Source: Acidobacteriaceae bacterium (lineage in GTDB: Bacteria > Acidobacteriota > Terriglobia > Terriglobales > Acidobacteriaceae). Taken from it: a stretch of DNA of 49,325 nucleotides. The stretch is from NCBI GenBank assembly GCA_025350325.1, contig JANXYB010000047.1, positions 1-49,325 of the forward strand. The letters run 5' to 3'. The notes beneath the pieces were generated by a model. That model was not told the DNA's origin and searched no databases. It worked only from the letters and a program-made list of their open reading frames with translations. Of this stretch, positions 17,170 through 26,028 are shown piece after piece (the first letter of the stretch is position 1; each line of letters starts with the position of its first letter). The translations under genes were made by a program, and so were the position numbers.

Positions 17170-18546
17170 ATGCTCGCCAACGACAACGCTCGCCTGCATA
17201 CTGTCGACCTGATTCGCAAGAAGCGCGATGGAGAAGCCTTAAATGCGCACGAGATGGAGTTCCTCGTTGCGGGCGCAGCGAACGAATCGATCCCGTTGGA
17301 GCAACTTTCAGCATGGTTGATGGCGGCTTGGCTCAATGGACTTACGCTTGATGAGACCCGCGCCCTGACCCTGGCCATGCGCGATTCAGGGGAGAAGTTT
17401 GATCCCTCTCGCCTGGGCAAGAAAGCCGTCGACAAGCATTCGACGGGCGGTGTCGGCGACAAGACCAGCTTCCTTGTTGCGCCTCTTGCGGCGGCGTGCG
17501 GCGTCGCCGTACCTATGATCAGCGGACGTGCGCTGGGGCACACAGGCGGAACACTCGACAAGCTTGAAGCGATTCCGGGATACAGAACCGCGCTGACGCT
17601 TAAGGAATTCGAGGCTGTAATAGACTCATGTGGCGCATCGATTGTGAGCCAAACACCGGCGCTCGTTCCGGCAGACCGCGTGCTATACGCTTTGCGCGAT
17701 CGCACTGGAACAGTTGAGAGTCCGGGCCTCATTTGCGCCTCAATCTTGAGCAAGAAGCTCGCCGCAGGCCTTGATGCGCTAGTGCTCGATGTGAAAACAG
17801 GTTCGGGAGCTTTTCTGCGCAGGCGAGAAGATGCTGAATATTTGGCCGCTCTGATGGTCACGACCGCAGAAGCTGCGGGAACACGCACCGTGGCGCTCTT
17901 GACCGACATGGGGCAGCCACTGGGCCGCACAGCCGGCAATTGGATAGAGGTTGCGGAATGCGTCGAACTGATGCGGGGAGATTCGCCATCTACAAGCGAA
18001 GAGTTGCGCGAGCTTTCACTCCGGCTAGCGGGATGGATGATCCACTTGGGCGGCAAAGCGGATACGGCGGAAACGGGGTACGAGGCTGCTGCTGAGGCGT
18101 TGTCGGATGGATCGGCACTGCGCGTATTCCTCAAGATGGTTAGGGCGCAGGGTGGGGATGTCGCGGTGTTCGATGATCTCAAGGGATTTCACAAGCCGGG
18201 AGCAACGCGGGTATTGGAAGCTTGGCAGAGCGGCTTGTTGGCGGAGTGGGATGTGACGGCCCTTGGTTGGGCAGTGCAGCGATTGGGTGCTGGCCGTGAA
18301 AAAGCGGGAGAGCCGGTAGACCCGCATGCGGGTATTGAATTTCACGTTAAGCGCGGAGACCGCATGGAGAAGGGACAGCCCTTCGCCACTCTGTATGCCA
18401 CAGGTCCAGGATTGCTGGACGAGCCTGCAGAACTTATCCGAAAGGCCACGATAATTGCGGAGCATCCGCCCGAAGCTGTGCCGTTGGTAAGCCACATTTT
18501 TGCGCGCGAAAATGCCGAAGCCTATTTGCGAGATGCGGTAAGGTAA
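17170..18546 (+). CDS. deoA: Thymidine/pyrimidine-nucleoside phosphorylase
   Basis: A 458-residue member of the glycosyltransferase family 3-like nucleoside phosphorylases, slightly longer than the usual 430-440. The phosphate-binding KHSTGGVGD (near residue 94) and the signature SGRALGHTGGTLDKLEAIPG are intact, as is LDVKTGSGAFL. It cleaves thymidine, deoxyuridine or uridine with phosphate to give the base and (deoxy)ribose-1-phosphate. Sequence alone does not tell thymidine-specific DeoA from broader Pdp. The ATG follows GAGGG by a few bases. cdd supplies its deaminated substrate, and the CNT transporter gene follows about 145 bases later. Confidence 0.9.
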   Translation: MLANDNARLHTVDLIRKKRDGEALNAHEMEFLVAGAANESIPLEQLSAWLMAAWLNGLTLDETRALTLAMRDSGEKFDPSRLGKKAVDKHSTGGVGDKTSFLVAPLAAACGVAVPMISGRALGHTGGTLDKLEAIPGYRTALTLKEFEAVIDSCGASIVSQTPALVPADRVLYALRDRTGTVESPGLICASILSKKLAAGLDALVLDVKTGSGAFLRRREDAEYLAALMVTTAEAAGTRTVALLTDMGQPLGRTAGNWIEVAECVELMRGDSPSTSEELRELSLRLAGWMIHLGGKADTAETGYEAAAEALSDGSALRVFLKMVRAQGGDVAVFDDLKGFHKPGATRVLEAWQSGLLAEWDVTALGWAVQRLGAGREKAGEPVDPHAGIEFHVKRGDRMEKGQPFATLYATGPGLLDEPAELIRKATIIAEHPPEAVPLVSHIFARENAEAYLRDAVR

Positions 18547-18679
18547 CGAGAGAGTTTCAAGGTAAGAGATCTGCTTTCAAGCAGCAGCGTTGGCGAGCAG
18601 GGACGTCGCGCTTCTCTGACCTCGCGGCAAAGAAGTTAATACCGTGTGCTGTTCGGCGCGGCGTTTGATCGCTGTTTCA

Positions 18680-18685
18680 AAGGAG
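18680..18685 (+). promoter_or_regulatory. Ribosome-binding site fixing a TTG start for the nucleoside transporter
   Basis: AAGGAG lies six bases before TTG 18692. It lies inside the longer GTG-initiated frame from 18644, so the TTG start is preferred. Confidence 0.6.
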
Positions 18686-18691
18686 AGAGCT

Positions 18692-19924
18692 TTGGGGCGA
18701 TTCACCGGGGTGCTAGGTATCTTAGCCGTTCTGCTTGCAGCATGGCTCGGTTCGACAGACCGCATGCGTATCCGTTGGCGCACCGTTGCATGGGGCCTGA
18801 GCCTGCAATTCCTTTTTGCATTTCTTGTCTTGCGCTTCAGCTTTGGGCAGATGGCAATGGCCTGGGCCGGCAATGTAGTCAATAACATGCTGGGTGCCAC
18901 GGCTGCAGGGACAAAAGTATTGTTCGGCGCTCTCGGGACACCTAATACCTCCCTGGGATCGATCTTTGCTTTTCAAGTATTGCCGACCATCATCTTCATT
19001 TCTGCATTTTTCGCCGTACTTTATCACATCGGCATAATGCAGATTATCATTCGGGGACTGGCGTGGGTGATGCTCAAGACAATGCGCATCTCAGGCGCGG
19101 AAAGCATGAACGTGGCCGCGTCCATCTTCATGGGACAGACCGAAGCGCCCCTTACCATCCGTCCGTTTCTGTCTAAAGCAACGCGCAGCGAGCTGATGAC
19201 TATCATGACCAGCGGTATGGCGCATGTGTCGGGCGGCATCATGGCGATGTACATTGCGCAAGGCATCGAGGCACGACACCTGCTTTCGGCAGTCATTATG
19301 ACTTCCCCGGGAACAATCCTGGTCTCAAAGATGCTGGTGCCCGAGACGGATGTGCCGGCTACTGAAGGACGCGTCGTCATGCCCAAAGATGAAGAGCACA
19401 AAGATGAAAACTTGATCGGCGCGATTGCGCGCGGCACCATCGACGGCGGCAAACTGGCCTTGAACGTGGCGATCATGCTCATCAGTTTTCTTGCCCTTGT
19501 AGCGCTGCTCGACAGCATCCTGGCGTGGGTGCACATGCACAACGGGATGCAGTGGGTCCCTGGCAGCCTGGGGCAGATCCTGGGATTTGTATTTGCACCG
19601 GTGGCGTGGCTTATTGGGGTTCCGTGGCACGACTGCGGAGCAATCGGTAACCTGCTGGGAACCCGCATGGCACTCAACGAAGTCATCGCGTACATCGCGC
19701 TGGGTGTGGAGAAAGCCACGCTGGCTCCACGCTCGTTCACCATCGCGACGTTTGCGCTGTGTGGCTTTGCGAATTTGGGGTCAATCGGCATGCAGATTGG
19801 CGGAATTGGCGCGCTGGTTCCCGAACGGCGCAATGATCTGGCCAGACTGGGCGTGCGCGCAATGCTCGCTGGAACAATGGCCAATTTAATTTCCGCATCG
19901 ATTGCGGGAATGTTTCTCGGTTAG
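18692..19924 (+). CDS. nupC: Concentrative nucleoside transporter (CNT/NupC family)
   Basis: Starting at TTG 18692, behind a strong AAGGAG, the protein has 410 residues, normal for bacterial CNTs. It is rich in membrane helices. The family hallmarks are seen in order: GTKVLFGALG after the N-terminal helices, then GQTEAPL (nucleoside-binding hairpin), FLSKATRSELMTIMTSGMAHVSGG, and the C-terminal FALCGFANLGSIGMQIGG. It should import nucleosides across the inner membrane with protons or sodium. Location directly after cdd and deoA supports import followed by breakdown of pyrimidine nucleosides. Confidence 0.9.
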   Translation: MGRFTGVLGILAVLLAAWLGSTDRMRIRWRTVAWGLSLQFLFAFLVLRFSFGQMAMAWAGNVVNNMLGATAAGTKVLFGALGTPNTSLGSIFAFQVLPTIIFISAFFAVLYHIGIMQIIIRGLAWVMLKTMRISGAESMNVAASIFMGQTEAPLTIRPFLSKATRSELMTIMTSGMAHVSGGIMAMYIAQGIEARHLLSAVIMTSPGTILVSKMLVPETDVPATEGRVVMPKDEEHKDENLIGAIARGTIDGGKLALNVAIMLISFLALVALLDSILAWVHMHNGMQWVPGSLGQILGFVFAPVAWLIGVPWHDCGAIGNLLGTRMALNEVIAYIALGVEKATLAPRSFTIATFALCGFANLGSIGMQIGGIGALVPERRNDLARLGVRAMLAGTMANLISASIAGMFLG

Positions 19925-20109
19925 GCCACCCAAAATCAAAATCTTGCAGGCAACGGGTTTTGTTCGAAAGTGCTTCAAAAGGTGCAGGCTTAGGTTCCAG
20001 CAACTTATGCCGATGCGCAGGGTTCAACAATACTGATGCAATCAAGGCGGTCGGACTAACAGGACTCATCAATAAAAAACATAAAACTATTAGTAAAACT
20101 CCAAAGCTT

Positions 20110-21711
20110 ATGGCGCACACTTCCCTGTCATCCGTAGCTCGTCCTTATGCGAAGCCGCAGACTAAAGCGCGTTTATGGATTACGCGCGGTGCAATAGCGC
20201 TGGGCGTTTTATTGATTGTGGGTTTTTATTTCGTCAGCGCACATTGGCCCTATCGCTACGGCAAGATCAAGCCAATGCTCGAGGACGTGGTCGCCAGCCA
20301 GATCGAAATCACTCAGTATCACCGCACCTATTTCCCTAACCCTGGATTCGTTGCCTCGGGCCTGACCATGCGCCGGAAGGGTGCGCTAGGGCTGCCTCCG
20401 CTGGGTTCGGTCGACAAGATGGTGGTCCAGAGTAGTTGGATCGATATGCTGTTGCTGCGCCAGCGGATACAACTAGTCGACATCACCGGGATGCATATTG
20501 TCGTGCCGGCAATGGGCAGCCGCGAAAATCACGAGGATTTTCCTCCGGGCGCAGGGTCTGACTTTGATGGACCCAAGGTAAAGGTAAAGGTCGAGCACAT
20601 GAAGGTCCACAAAAGCCTGCTCGACGTGATGCGAACGGATGGCAATCGGTACTCATTTCCCATAGAGGAACTCGAGTTGGGCAACGTGTATCAAGGCGAG
20701 GGAATGACCTACGAAGTGGACATGCGAAATGCCTTCCCTACCGGCCGGATACATGCCAACGGAAGCTTCGGCCCGCTCAATGCAAAGGACGCAGGCCGGA
20801 CGCCCCTGACCGGTGATTTTTCGTTTGCAGATGTCGATCTTAGCGACGTCGGGGCAATCAGCGGAACCTTAGCCTCGTCTGGCCACTTCAATGGAACTCT
20901 TGGCGCAATCGAAGCTGAGGCGAGCAGCAAGACGCCTGATTTTTCTGTAAAAAACGGCAAGCCGACCCCAGTGAACGCGACGATTCATTGCATCATCTAC
21001 GGCACCGATGGCGATCTTGACATTCACAGAATCGACGTAAACGTTGGTGCAACCACCGTTCGAGCAGCCGGCAGCATTGCAGGGTCGCCAAAGATAACTA
21101 ACCTCGACATTTCCGTGAAGGGAGGCCGTGCGCAAGATCTGATGCGGCCATTTATACAGGGCGAGGTACCCATCACTGGTCCCGTGTGGCTGCAAAGCCA
21201 CGCCTATGTCGGTCCGCGTGGCGAAGCATTCCTTGAAAGGCTACGCATGGACGGTACTTTCGATGTGCCTGCTGAGCGCATATCTAATCAGGACACACGG
21301 AAAAGCCTCACTGAATTTAGCCGGCGTGCCCAGGGACGTAACGCGACTGGTTCCGAGGCAAACGCCGATGCGAAAGACGCAACACCCTCGACGGACGCTG
21401 TTTCGTCCCTGAAAGGAACCACCGCCTTACGCAACGGCGTCGTATCGACGCAGCGCTTGACGTTCAAAATACCGGGCGCTGAGGCCGATCTCAAAGGTAC
21501 CTTCGACTTTCATAATGAGGTAGTGCACCTCGTTGGCGATCTTGAGATGGACACCGATCTTTCCCATACCACTACCGGATTCAAGTCACTGCTACTCAAG
21601 CCGTTCGCACCATTCTTCAAGAAGAAGAATGTGGGTGCTGTATTCCCAATCGCGGTCACTGGCTCACCCGGTCGCTACAAAGTGTCTTCAGACCTTACCC
21701 ATAAAAAGTAA
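20110..21711 (+). CDS. AsmA-like membrane-anchored protein
   Basis: The open frame reaches back to 19960, but the ATG at 20110 gives a sensible N-terminus: a short basic cytoplasmic tail and one membrane helix around residues 20-45 (WITRGAIALGVLLIVGFYF). About 480 periplasmic residues follow. They show repeated beta-rich segments such as LEDVVASQIEITQYHRTYFPNPGFVASGL and a C-terminal GAEADLKGTFDFHNEVVHLVGDLEMDT that resemble AsmA family C-termini. AsmA-like proteins are linked to outer-membrane assembly and lipid transfer. The exact role here is unknown. A Ser/Thr/Ala-rich low-complexity stretch lies around residues 400-430. Confidence 0.65.
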   Translation: MAHTSLSSVARPYAKPQTKARLWITRGAIALGVLLIVGFYFVSAHWPYRYGKIKPMLEDVVASQIEITQYHRTYFPNPGFVASGLTMRRKGALGLPPLGSVDKMVVQSSWIDMLLLRQRIQLVDITGMHIVVPAMGSRENHEDFPPGAGSDFDGPKVKVKVEHMKVHKSLLDVMRTDGNRYSFPIEELELGNVYQGEGMTYEVDMRNAFPTGRIHANGSFGPLNAKDAGRTPLTGDFSFADVDLSDVGAISGTLASSGHFNGTLGAIEAEASSKTPDFSVKNGKPTPVNATIHCIIYGTDGDLDIHRIDVNVGATTVRAAGSIAGSPKITNLDISVKGGRAQDLMRPFIQGEVPITGPVWLQSHAYVGPRGEAFLERLRMDGTFDVPAERISNQDTRKSLTEFSRRAQGRNATGSEANADAKDATPSTDAVSSLKGTTALRNGVVSTQRLTFKIPGAEADLKGTFDFHNEVVHLVGDLEMDTDLSHTTTGFKSLLLKPFAPFFKKKNVGAVFPIAVTGSPGRYKVSSDLTHKK

Positions 21712-21744
21712 TTTCTCTTCTGCTAGCTTCTTGTCAGTTGTGCG

Positions 21745-21765
21745 GCATACCCGGCGCGGGTATGC
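21745..21765. promoter_or_regulatory. Perfect 9-bp hairpin without a T tract
   Basis: GCATACCCG, a GCG loop and CGGGTATGC form a perfect GC-rich stem 33 bases after the AsmA-like gene. No run of T follows on either strand, so it is not a classical intrinsic terminator. It could stabilise the mRNA 3' end or be a protein site. Confidence 0.4.
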
Positions 21766-21798
21766 GGGCGAACGCGAGATCGGAAATTTGCATCGAAT

Positions 21799-22656
21799 AT
21801 GGTGGTGCATGTAAGCATGTGCCTGCATATGAGTGTGGTCGTGAACAAGACAACGATTGGGATCTGCTTGACGGTGGTGATCAGTAGCTTGACAGTTGCT
21901 TTGGTCGCTAATCATCGTGGAAACACTGCTTCGCAAGCGCCCGTCGCGCAAGCGCCAGTTAAGGCCCAACCTCAATTGAAGCCCGCTCCTTCGACGCCTA
22001 TTGCCGAAAAAAAAGCGGAGCTAGGGGACGATGAAACCTGGCGTCCCGAGTGGGACGCTGTCATCGAAAAAAGCCTGACACCAGAGCTGCTTTCTTCGCA
22101 AGTGGCTTGGGATGTGGGCCCGTTTTGTCCAAAATTCAATCATCTGCCGGAGGCGGACAAGCGCGCATTCTGGGCATACTTCTTTCAAGCGCTTTCGGGG
22201 GCTGAAGCAGGCCTCAAGGCAACTGCCAATGTACGCCACACTGAGCCTGAAGTTGCCGTGAAAGACAGCGTGTCGCACCGCATGGTGCGCAGCGAAGGAT
22301 TGCTGCAATTGACCTACGAAGATGCCAAGCGTTACGGTTGCGAATTCGATTGGGATAACGATAAGGCATTAGCGGAACATGATCCTGACAAATCTATCTT
22401 GAATCCTGAGAATAATCTTCGCTGCGGGGTCAAAATTCTGCATATTCAGCTCGTTGAACATCGAAAGCCGCTGCTAAGCCGTACCAGTTACTGGTCTACG
22501 CTGCGCCCCGGCTGGCCCGAATACCGCGTCTTCTTGAAACAGATGGCGAACACCCCAGCCGTATGCGGTCGCTTTCATGCGCCGGCGAAACAGTTGCCGG
22601 CAACCAAGGATTCAGTGGCAATGGAAACAAAGCCCTCCACAGTTATTGCGCATTAA
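21799..22656 (+). CDS. Lysozyme/lytic transglycosylase-like protein with N-terminal membrane anchor
   Basis: A 285-residue protein. A hydrophobic segment (TIGICLTVVISSLTVALVA, about residues 19-37) acts as signal anchor. A Pro/Ala/Gln-rich spacer of about 40 residues follows, then a globular domain. Within it, FQALSGAEAGLK places a Glu where SLT-type transglycosylases have their catalytic acid, and SEGLLQLTYEDAKRYGC matches the G-L-x-Q-L motif. ENNLRCGVKIL matches the N-I-x-x-G motif of that fold. It may cut peptidoglycan in the periplasm; this rests on motif likeness only. The start is uncertain: ATG 21799, ATG 21829 and GTG 21841 are all possible and none has a good ribosome-binding site. 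Confidence 0.55.
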   Translation: MVVHVSMCLHMSVVVNKTTIGICLTVVISSLTVALVANHRGNTASQAPVAQAPVKAQPQLKPAPSTPIAEKKAELGDDETWRPEWDAVIEKSLTPELLSSQVAWDVGPFCPKFNHLPEADKRAFWAYFFQALSGAEAGLKATANVRHTEPEVAVKDSVSHRMVRSEGLLQLTYEDAKRYGCEFDWDNDKALAEHDPDKSILNPENNLRCGVKILHIQLVEHRKPLLSRTSYWSTLRPGWPEYRVFLKQMANTPAVCGRFHAPAKQLPATKDSVAMETKPSTVIAH

Positions 22657-22682
22657 CAAAGCACGGTGCGCGCCCTAAACTC

Positions 22683-22976
22683 TCAAACCTTCTGGCCAAT
22701 CGCAGCGCGTTTACGGCGCATACGGTAAAATATTGTCAACGCCGTAACCGTCCCGCAGCTCAACAAGCTTGCAGACATGCCGAGGATGAGAGAAGGATCT
22801 CGCTGATACGTCCCGTGGACGATGCCGAGGGCCTGAAGAACGCTGAATCCGCCAAAGGTAATGAGCGAGATGCCCTCATCAGTCTTCTTGCGCCACACCG
22901 CGAGCACCTGCGGCACGAACAGCAAAGCATTGCAGATCAGACCCAAGCCAAATATAACGGCGACAATCTGTTTCAT
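22683..22976 (-). CDS. SemiSWEET-like PQ-loop membrane protein
   Basis: Starting at ATG 22976, the product has 97 residues, fitting SemiSWEET sugar transporters (three helices, about 85-100 residues). Helix 1 ends with LLFVPQVLAVWRKKTDEGIS, holding the Pro-Gln motif. Helices 2 and 3 follow at about residues 40-60 and 66-88. A longer frame to 23084 overlaps the upstream DUF2277 gene and lacks support. SemiSWEETs dimerise to carry sugars across the inner membrane; substrate is unknown. It follows the DUF2277 gene by 34 bases on the minus strand. Confidence 0.7.
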   Translation of the reverse strand: MKQIVAVIFGLGLICNALLFVPQVLAVWRKKTDEGISLITFGGFSVLQALGIVHGTYQRDPSLILGMSASLLSCGTVTALTIFYRMRRKRAAIGQKV

Positions 22977-23010
22977 CGGGATTCTTTGCCGATCAGAGTA
23001 GTTTTGGATT

Positions 23011-23280
23011 TCATGCGCCAAACCTTTCTGCATTGCGAAGTCGGGCCTTTGCGGCTTCGTCTTCACGAGAGCGCGCCGGAGCATTGGTCTCCAGTGCGCT
23101 GAGTAGTCGCGCCGAGGCCGCTGCTACTTCATCGACTGCGGCCAGGAACGAACTCTCGTTTGCCTTCGATGGCTTGTTAAATCCGCTGATCTTTCTCACA
23201 AACTGCAGAGAAGCAGCGTGAATTTCCTCGTCTGTAACCGGGGGATTGAAATTGAAGAGCATCTTAATGTTGCGGCACAT
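23011..23280 (-). CDS. DUF2277 family protein
   Basis: An 89-residue soluble protein beginning MCRNIKMLFNFNPPVTDEEI. The CRNI-x-x-LFNF-x-PP-x-T start is the hallmark of DUF2277 as I recall it. The rest is helical, with SGFNKPS and a charged tail. Function is unknown for the family. The ATG at 23280 is preferred over the in-frame ATG at 23298 because the family starts at MCRNIK. It diverges from the purine nucleoside phosphorylase gene and precedes the SemiSWEET-like gene. Confidence 0.75.
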   Translation of the reverse strand: MCRNIKMLFNFNPPVTDEEIHAASLQFVRKISGFNKPSKANESSFLAAVDEVAAASARLLSALETNAPARSREDEAAKARLRNAERFGA

Positions 23281-23431
23281 GCTGTGTTTTCCCTCCACCG
23301 TCGCGCGGTGCGTGTAAATCTGACGCGTGAAACTTCGAAACCTCTAGACAGATACTCTACTTCTTAAGGGTTAGTGTAGCGATGGCCTGTCCGCTTGTAG
23401 AATCTCGAGGACAGAACTGATTGGGTGCGCA

Positions 23432-24298
23432 ATGAGTTACTTCGACGATGTACAAGAGGCCGTTACATTCCTGCGCGAAAAACTGGGCCGCACCTCGCCG
23501 CGTGTGGGCATTGTGCTTGGTTCGGGCCTGGGCACCGTCGCCGATACGGTCACATCTCCAATCATCGTTCCATATCAGCAAATTCCTCACTTTCCGCGCT
23601 CGACCGTCGAGGGACACTCGGGGCGCATTGTGGCGGGCGTGCTGGGCGGCGCGCAAGTCATCGTGATGCAAGGTCGGGTGCATTTTTACGAAGGCTATTC
23701 ACTCAGCGAGGTTACTTTCCCAATGCGCGTGCTGGGTGCATTGGGAATTCGGGCGGTCATCTTGACCAATGCCGCGGGGGGCATCTCCGAGAAGTACAAG
23801 CTGGGGCAGCTAGTTTTGATCAGCGACCACATCAACATGATGGGTATGAACCCGCTGGTCGGGCCGAACGAGCCGGAGTTTGGATTTGGCAGGACCGACG
23901 CCGGTCTACGCTTCTTCGACATGACTGAGGCATATTCCAAGCGGCTGCGCAGTGTCGCAGTTCAAGCTGCAGAATTGGACGGCGTAACCCTCGAAGAAGG
24001 GGTTTACCTGGGGGTCAGCGGCCCGAGCTTTGAGACGCCGGCGGAGATCCGTGCCTTCCGCACCATGGGCGCAACGTTGGTGGGCATGTCGACAGTTCCA
24101 GAGACAATTGTGGCGCGCCATATGGGCATTGAGGTACTGGGAATCTCATGCGTGACTAACCTGGCGGCCGGTTTGAGCACAACTCAACTCAGTCACAGGG
24201 ACGTCTTTGAAACGGGTAAACAGTCAGAACGCCGACTCGCCAGTCTTATGGAGCGCCTGGCGATGTGGATTTCCGCAGTCGTGGATTCCGAGCCGTGA
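23432..24298 (+). CDS. punA: Purine-nucleoside phosphorylase (trimeric type)
   Basis: A 288-residue protein of the low-molecular-mass PNP class. The N-terminal GIVLGSGLG phosphate loop, the VEGHSGR segment, QGRVHFYEGYS, ILTNAAGGI and GPSFETPAEIRAFRTMGA are all conserved. It cleaves inosine and guanosine (and deoxy forms) with phosphate to hypoxanthine or guanine and (deoxy)ribose-1-phosphate. Together with cdd, deoA and nupC upstream, it gives both purine and pyrimidine salvage in one 8-kb stretch. It diverges from the DUF2277 gene. The ribosome-binding site is weak. Confidence 0.92.
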   Translation: MSYFDDVQEAVTFLREKLGRTSPRVGIVLGSGLGTVADTVTSPIIVPYQQIPHFPRSTVEGHSGRIVAGVLGGAQVIVMQGRVHFYEGYSLSEVTFPMRVLGALGIRAVILTNAAGGISEKYKLGQLVLISDHINMMGMNPLVGPNEPEFGFGRTDAGLRFFDMTEAYSKRLRSVAVQAAELDGVTLEEGVYLGVSGPSFETPAEIRAFRTMGATLVGMSTVPETIVARHMGIEVLGISCVTNLAAGLSTTQLSHRDVFETGKQSERRLASLMERLAMWISAVVDSEP

Positions 24299-24605
24299 GC
24301 GCGTAGCCAGCGACCCGGGGAGTGGCAAGTGCGTCCGTCAATGCGTACGTGGCCTACTACAAGCGCCCCTAATTTCTCAAAGGATTCCCGTCTTCAGTTC
24401 CTGTTCCGCTGCGGAGTCGTCGCCTGCATCAAACTTATGCTGACCCATTTCATAACACTTTGGTCGGCGGCACTGCGGCTAAAGTGGAGCATTCATCTCA
24501 TGCTCGGGCACATAGCCTTAAGACGCAGGGCGACCTAAATTCTTTCACCCGAAATTTACCTTAAAACCGAATTCCTTCGCCACGCGTACCGATAGCGTAG
24601 AGGTC
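24299..24605. other. Gap between punA and the DUF2062 gene
   Basis: About 305 bases without a supported gene. Short open frames here lack ribosome-binding sites. I saw no hairpin terminator, palindrome or RNA motif. An AGAGG just before 24606 is the ribosome-binding site of the next gene. Confidence 0.4.
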
Positions 24606-25076
24606 ATGATGAGCAAATCTTTCCGAGCGATGCGGGACAAGACGGCGGGGTGGATGAGAACGGGAATCAGCCCGCGGCGCCTGGCCTTAACTCTAGCCTT
24701 GGGATTTGCTATCGGCTGCATTCCGGTGCTGGGGGTCCCCACGGCATTGTGCATGGTGGTAGCGCTCTCGCTCAGGCTGAATTTACCGGCGATGCAGGCC
24801 GCGAACTATGCCGCCATGCCGCTGCAAATTGCTTTGATCTACCCCTTTGTACACCTCGGCCGATGGATGTTTCATTCATTGCCGACGCCTCGGTTGCTGA
24901 CCGTTGGGGCTGAGCACCTAACCTCGGTACAGTGGGCACTGTCTTCGGGTGCGCTGGCCCTAGAAGCGATTTTCGCGTGGCTGGTACTTGCCGCCCCGGT
25001 GGTGATCTTGCTCACATTTGCGCTGACGGCGGCGTTGCGTCTCGTCCCCGCCATGGCGTCCGAGGCCGGGGACTGA
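24606..25076 (+). CDS. DUF2062 membrane protein
   Basis: A 156-residue protein with a basic N-terminus, then GISPRRLALTLALGFAIGCIPVLGVPT, the signature stretch of DUF2062, with the G-x-x-P-x-x-x-A-x-x-x-A-x-G pattern. Three to four membrane helices follow (about residues 25-65, 70-88 and 115-145). Family members are inner-membrane proteins of unknown function, often near glycosyltransferases; no such neighbour occurs here. Two adjacent ATG codons follow an AGAGG, and either may be used. It converges on the S1/P1 nuclease gene with a gap of 43 bases. Confidence 0.8.
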   Translation: MMSKSFRAMRDKTAGWMRTGISPRRLALTLALGFAIGCIPVLGVPTALCMVVALSLRLNLPAMQAANYAAMPLQIALIYPFVHLGRWMFHSLPTPRLLTVGAEHLTSVQWALSSGALALEAIFAWLVLAAPVVILLTFALTAALRLVPAMASEAGD

Positions 25077-25119
25077 AACCGTTACCAACTTTTCGCCGCC
25101 CGATAATGACTAATTTGAA

Positions 25120-26028
25120 TTAAAGATCGGGAACGGGTTTGGCGCTTCCCAACCACGCGGCGTAGAGCATGTCGCGCAGCATGCTCGCCCCGGCTGCCAG
25201 GCGGGCGGCGGTAAACTCGCGAGATTCATCACTACCCGCCCCGGTAAATCCGCCTGCCTTTTCAAGTTGATAGACCTTCTCGACGTAGGTCGCGGAGCTA
25301 CGCAAGTAAGCTACGTAGCTCACGAAAATATCTCCCTGGATGACACTGAGAGGAGTCATTTTGGCCTGAATATCAGACGCGTGAAGATTCACCCCAACAA
25401 ATGGCCCTTCAAATTTCCAGTGAATCTGATGAGCGGTGGTGTAACCATGGGGGTTAGGCCCAACCCAGCCGTTGTATTCAATGGTGGTGTGCAAGGGCTG
25501 CGAGGCATCGCCAACGTAGTGGCCTAGCCACCCTGCGTAAAAGACCGCAACCTGTTCAACAGAATGAGTATCCTGGCCTGCGGCAGCCTCGCTGCGATAT
25601 TCGCGAAGAGCGGCCTTGAGTCTTTCCCAAACTTCAGTTGCCTCCCACGGCTGCAGCCCGATTTTTTCGGGGCGCTGACCCGACGCAAAGACGCTAGCTT
25701 CGAAGTCTAAGCGGCGATGCGGCAGCGGACCGAGTGCGTCGGCTGGTTCAAGGTCGATGAAGTGCTCCGGCGCTTGGGCAGCGCTGAGTTCAGATTCCTC
25801 ATGCGAACGCCAGCGGTCCGGCTCCGGGCCCAAATACTCGATTTCCGCGATCGCGGCCGGCGTTCGCAAAAATGCAGGAGTGTCGGCCGGCAAGTTTGTT
25901 GCGGCAAGACGATTGATCATGCGGTGACCTTCATTACCCCACGCCCGGGCGGCCTGGGGGTGAATGGCCACACCAGAGAAAACAATGATGGTAGCGACTA
26001 GGCCCAAGTGAGACTGTGGTCGAAACAT
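25120..26028 (-). CDS. Secreted S1/P1-type zinc nuclease
   Basis: From ATG 26028 the product has 302 residues. A signal peptide ends at AARA, so the mature protein begins WGNEGHRM. This places the free N-terminal Trp and His of S1/P1 nucleases exactly at the mature end, where they bind zinc. Further ligands follow: HFIDLE, GHYVGDASQPLHT and HQIHWKFEG. The enzyme should cut single-stranded DNA or RNA, or remove 3'-phosphates, outside the cytoplasm. It may serve phosphate or nucleoside scavenging, in keeping with the nucleoside genes nearby (inference). A TTG at 26052 could add eight residues but would lengthen the signal peptide. Confidence 0.87.
   Translation of the reverse strand: MFRPQSHLGLVATIIVFSGVAIHPQAARAWGNEGHRMINRLAATNLPADTPAFLRTPAAIAEIEYLGPEPDRWRSHEESELSAAQAPEHFIDLEPADALGPLPHRRLDFEASVFASGQRPEKIGLQPWEATEVWERLKAALREYRSEAAAGQDTHSVEQVAVFYAGWLGHYVGDASQPLHTTIEYNGWVGPNPHGYTTAHQIHWKFEGPFVGVNLHASDIQAKMTPLSVIQGDIFVSYVAYLRSSATYVEKVYQLEKAGGFTGAGSDESREFTAARLAAGASMLRDMLYAAWLGSAKPVPDL

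Noticed and set aside
19960..20109. 50-residue extension of the AsmA-like protein
   Set aside because: It precedes the natural anchor sequence and lacks a ribosome-binding site.
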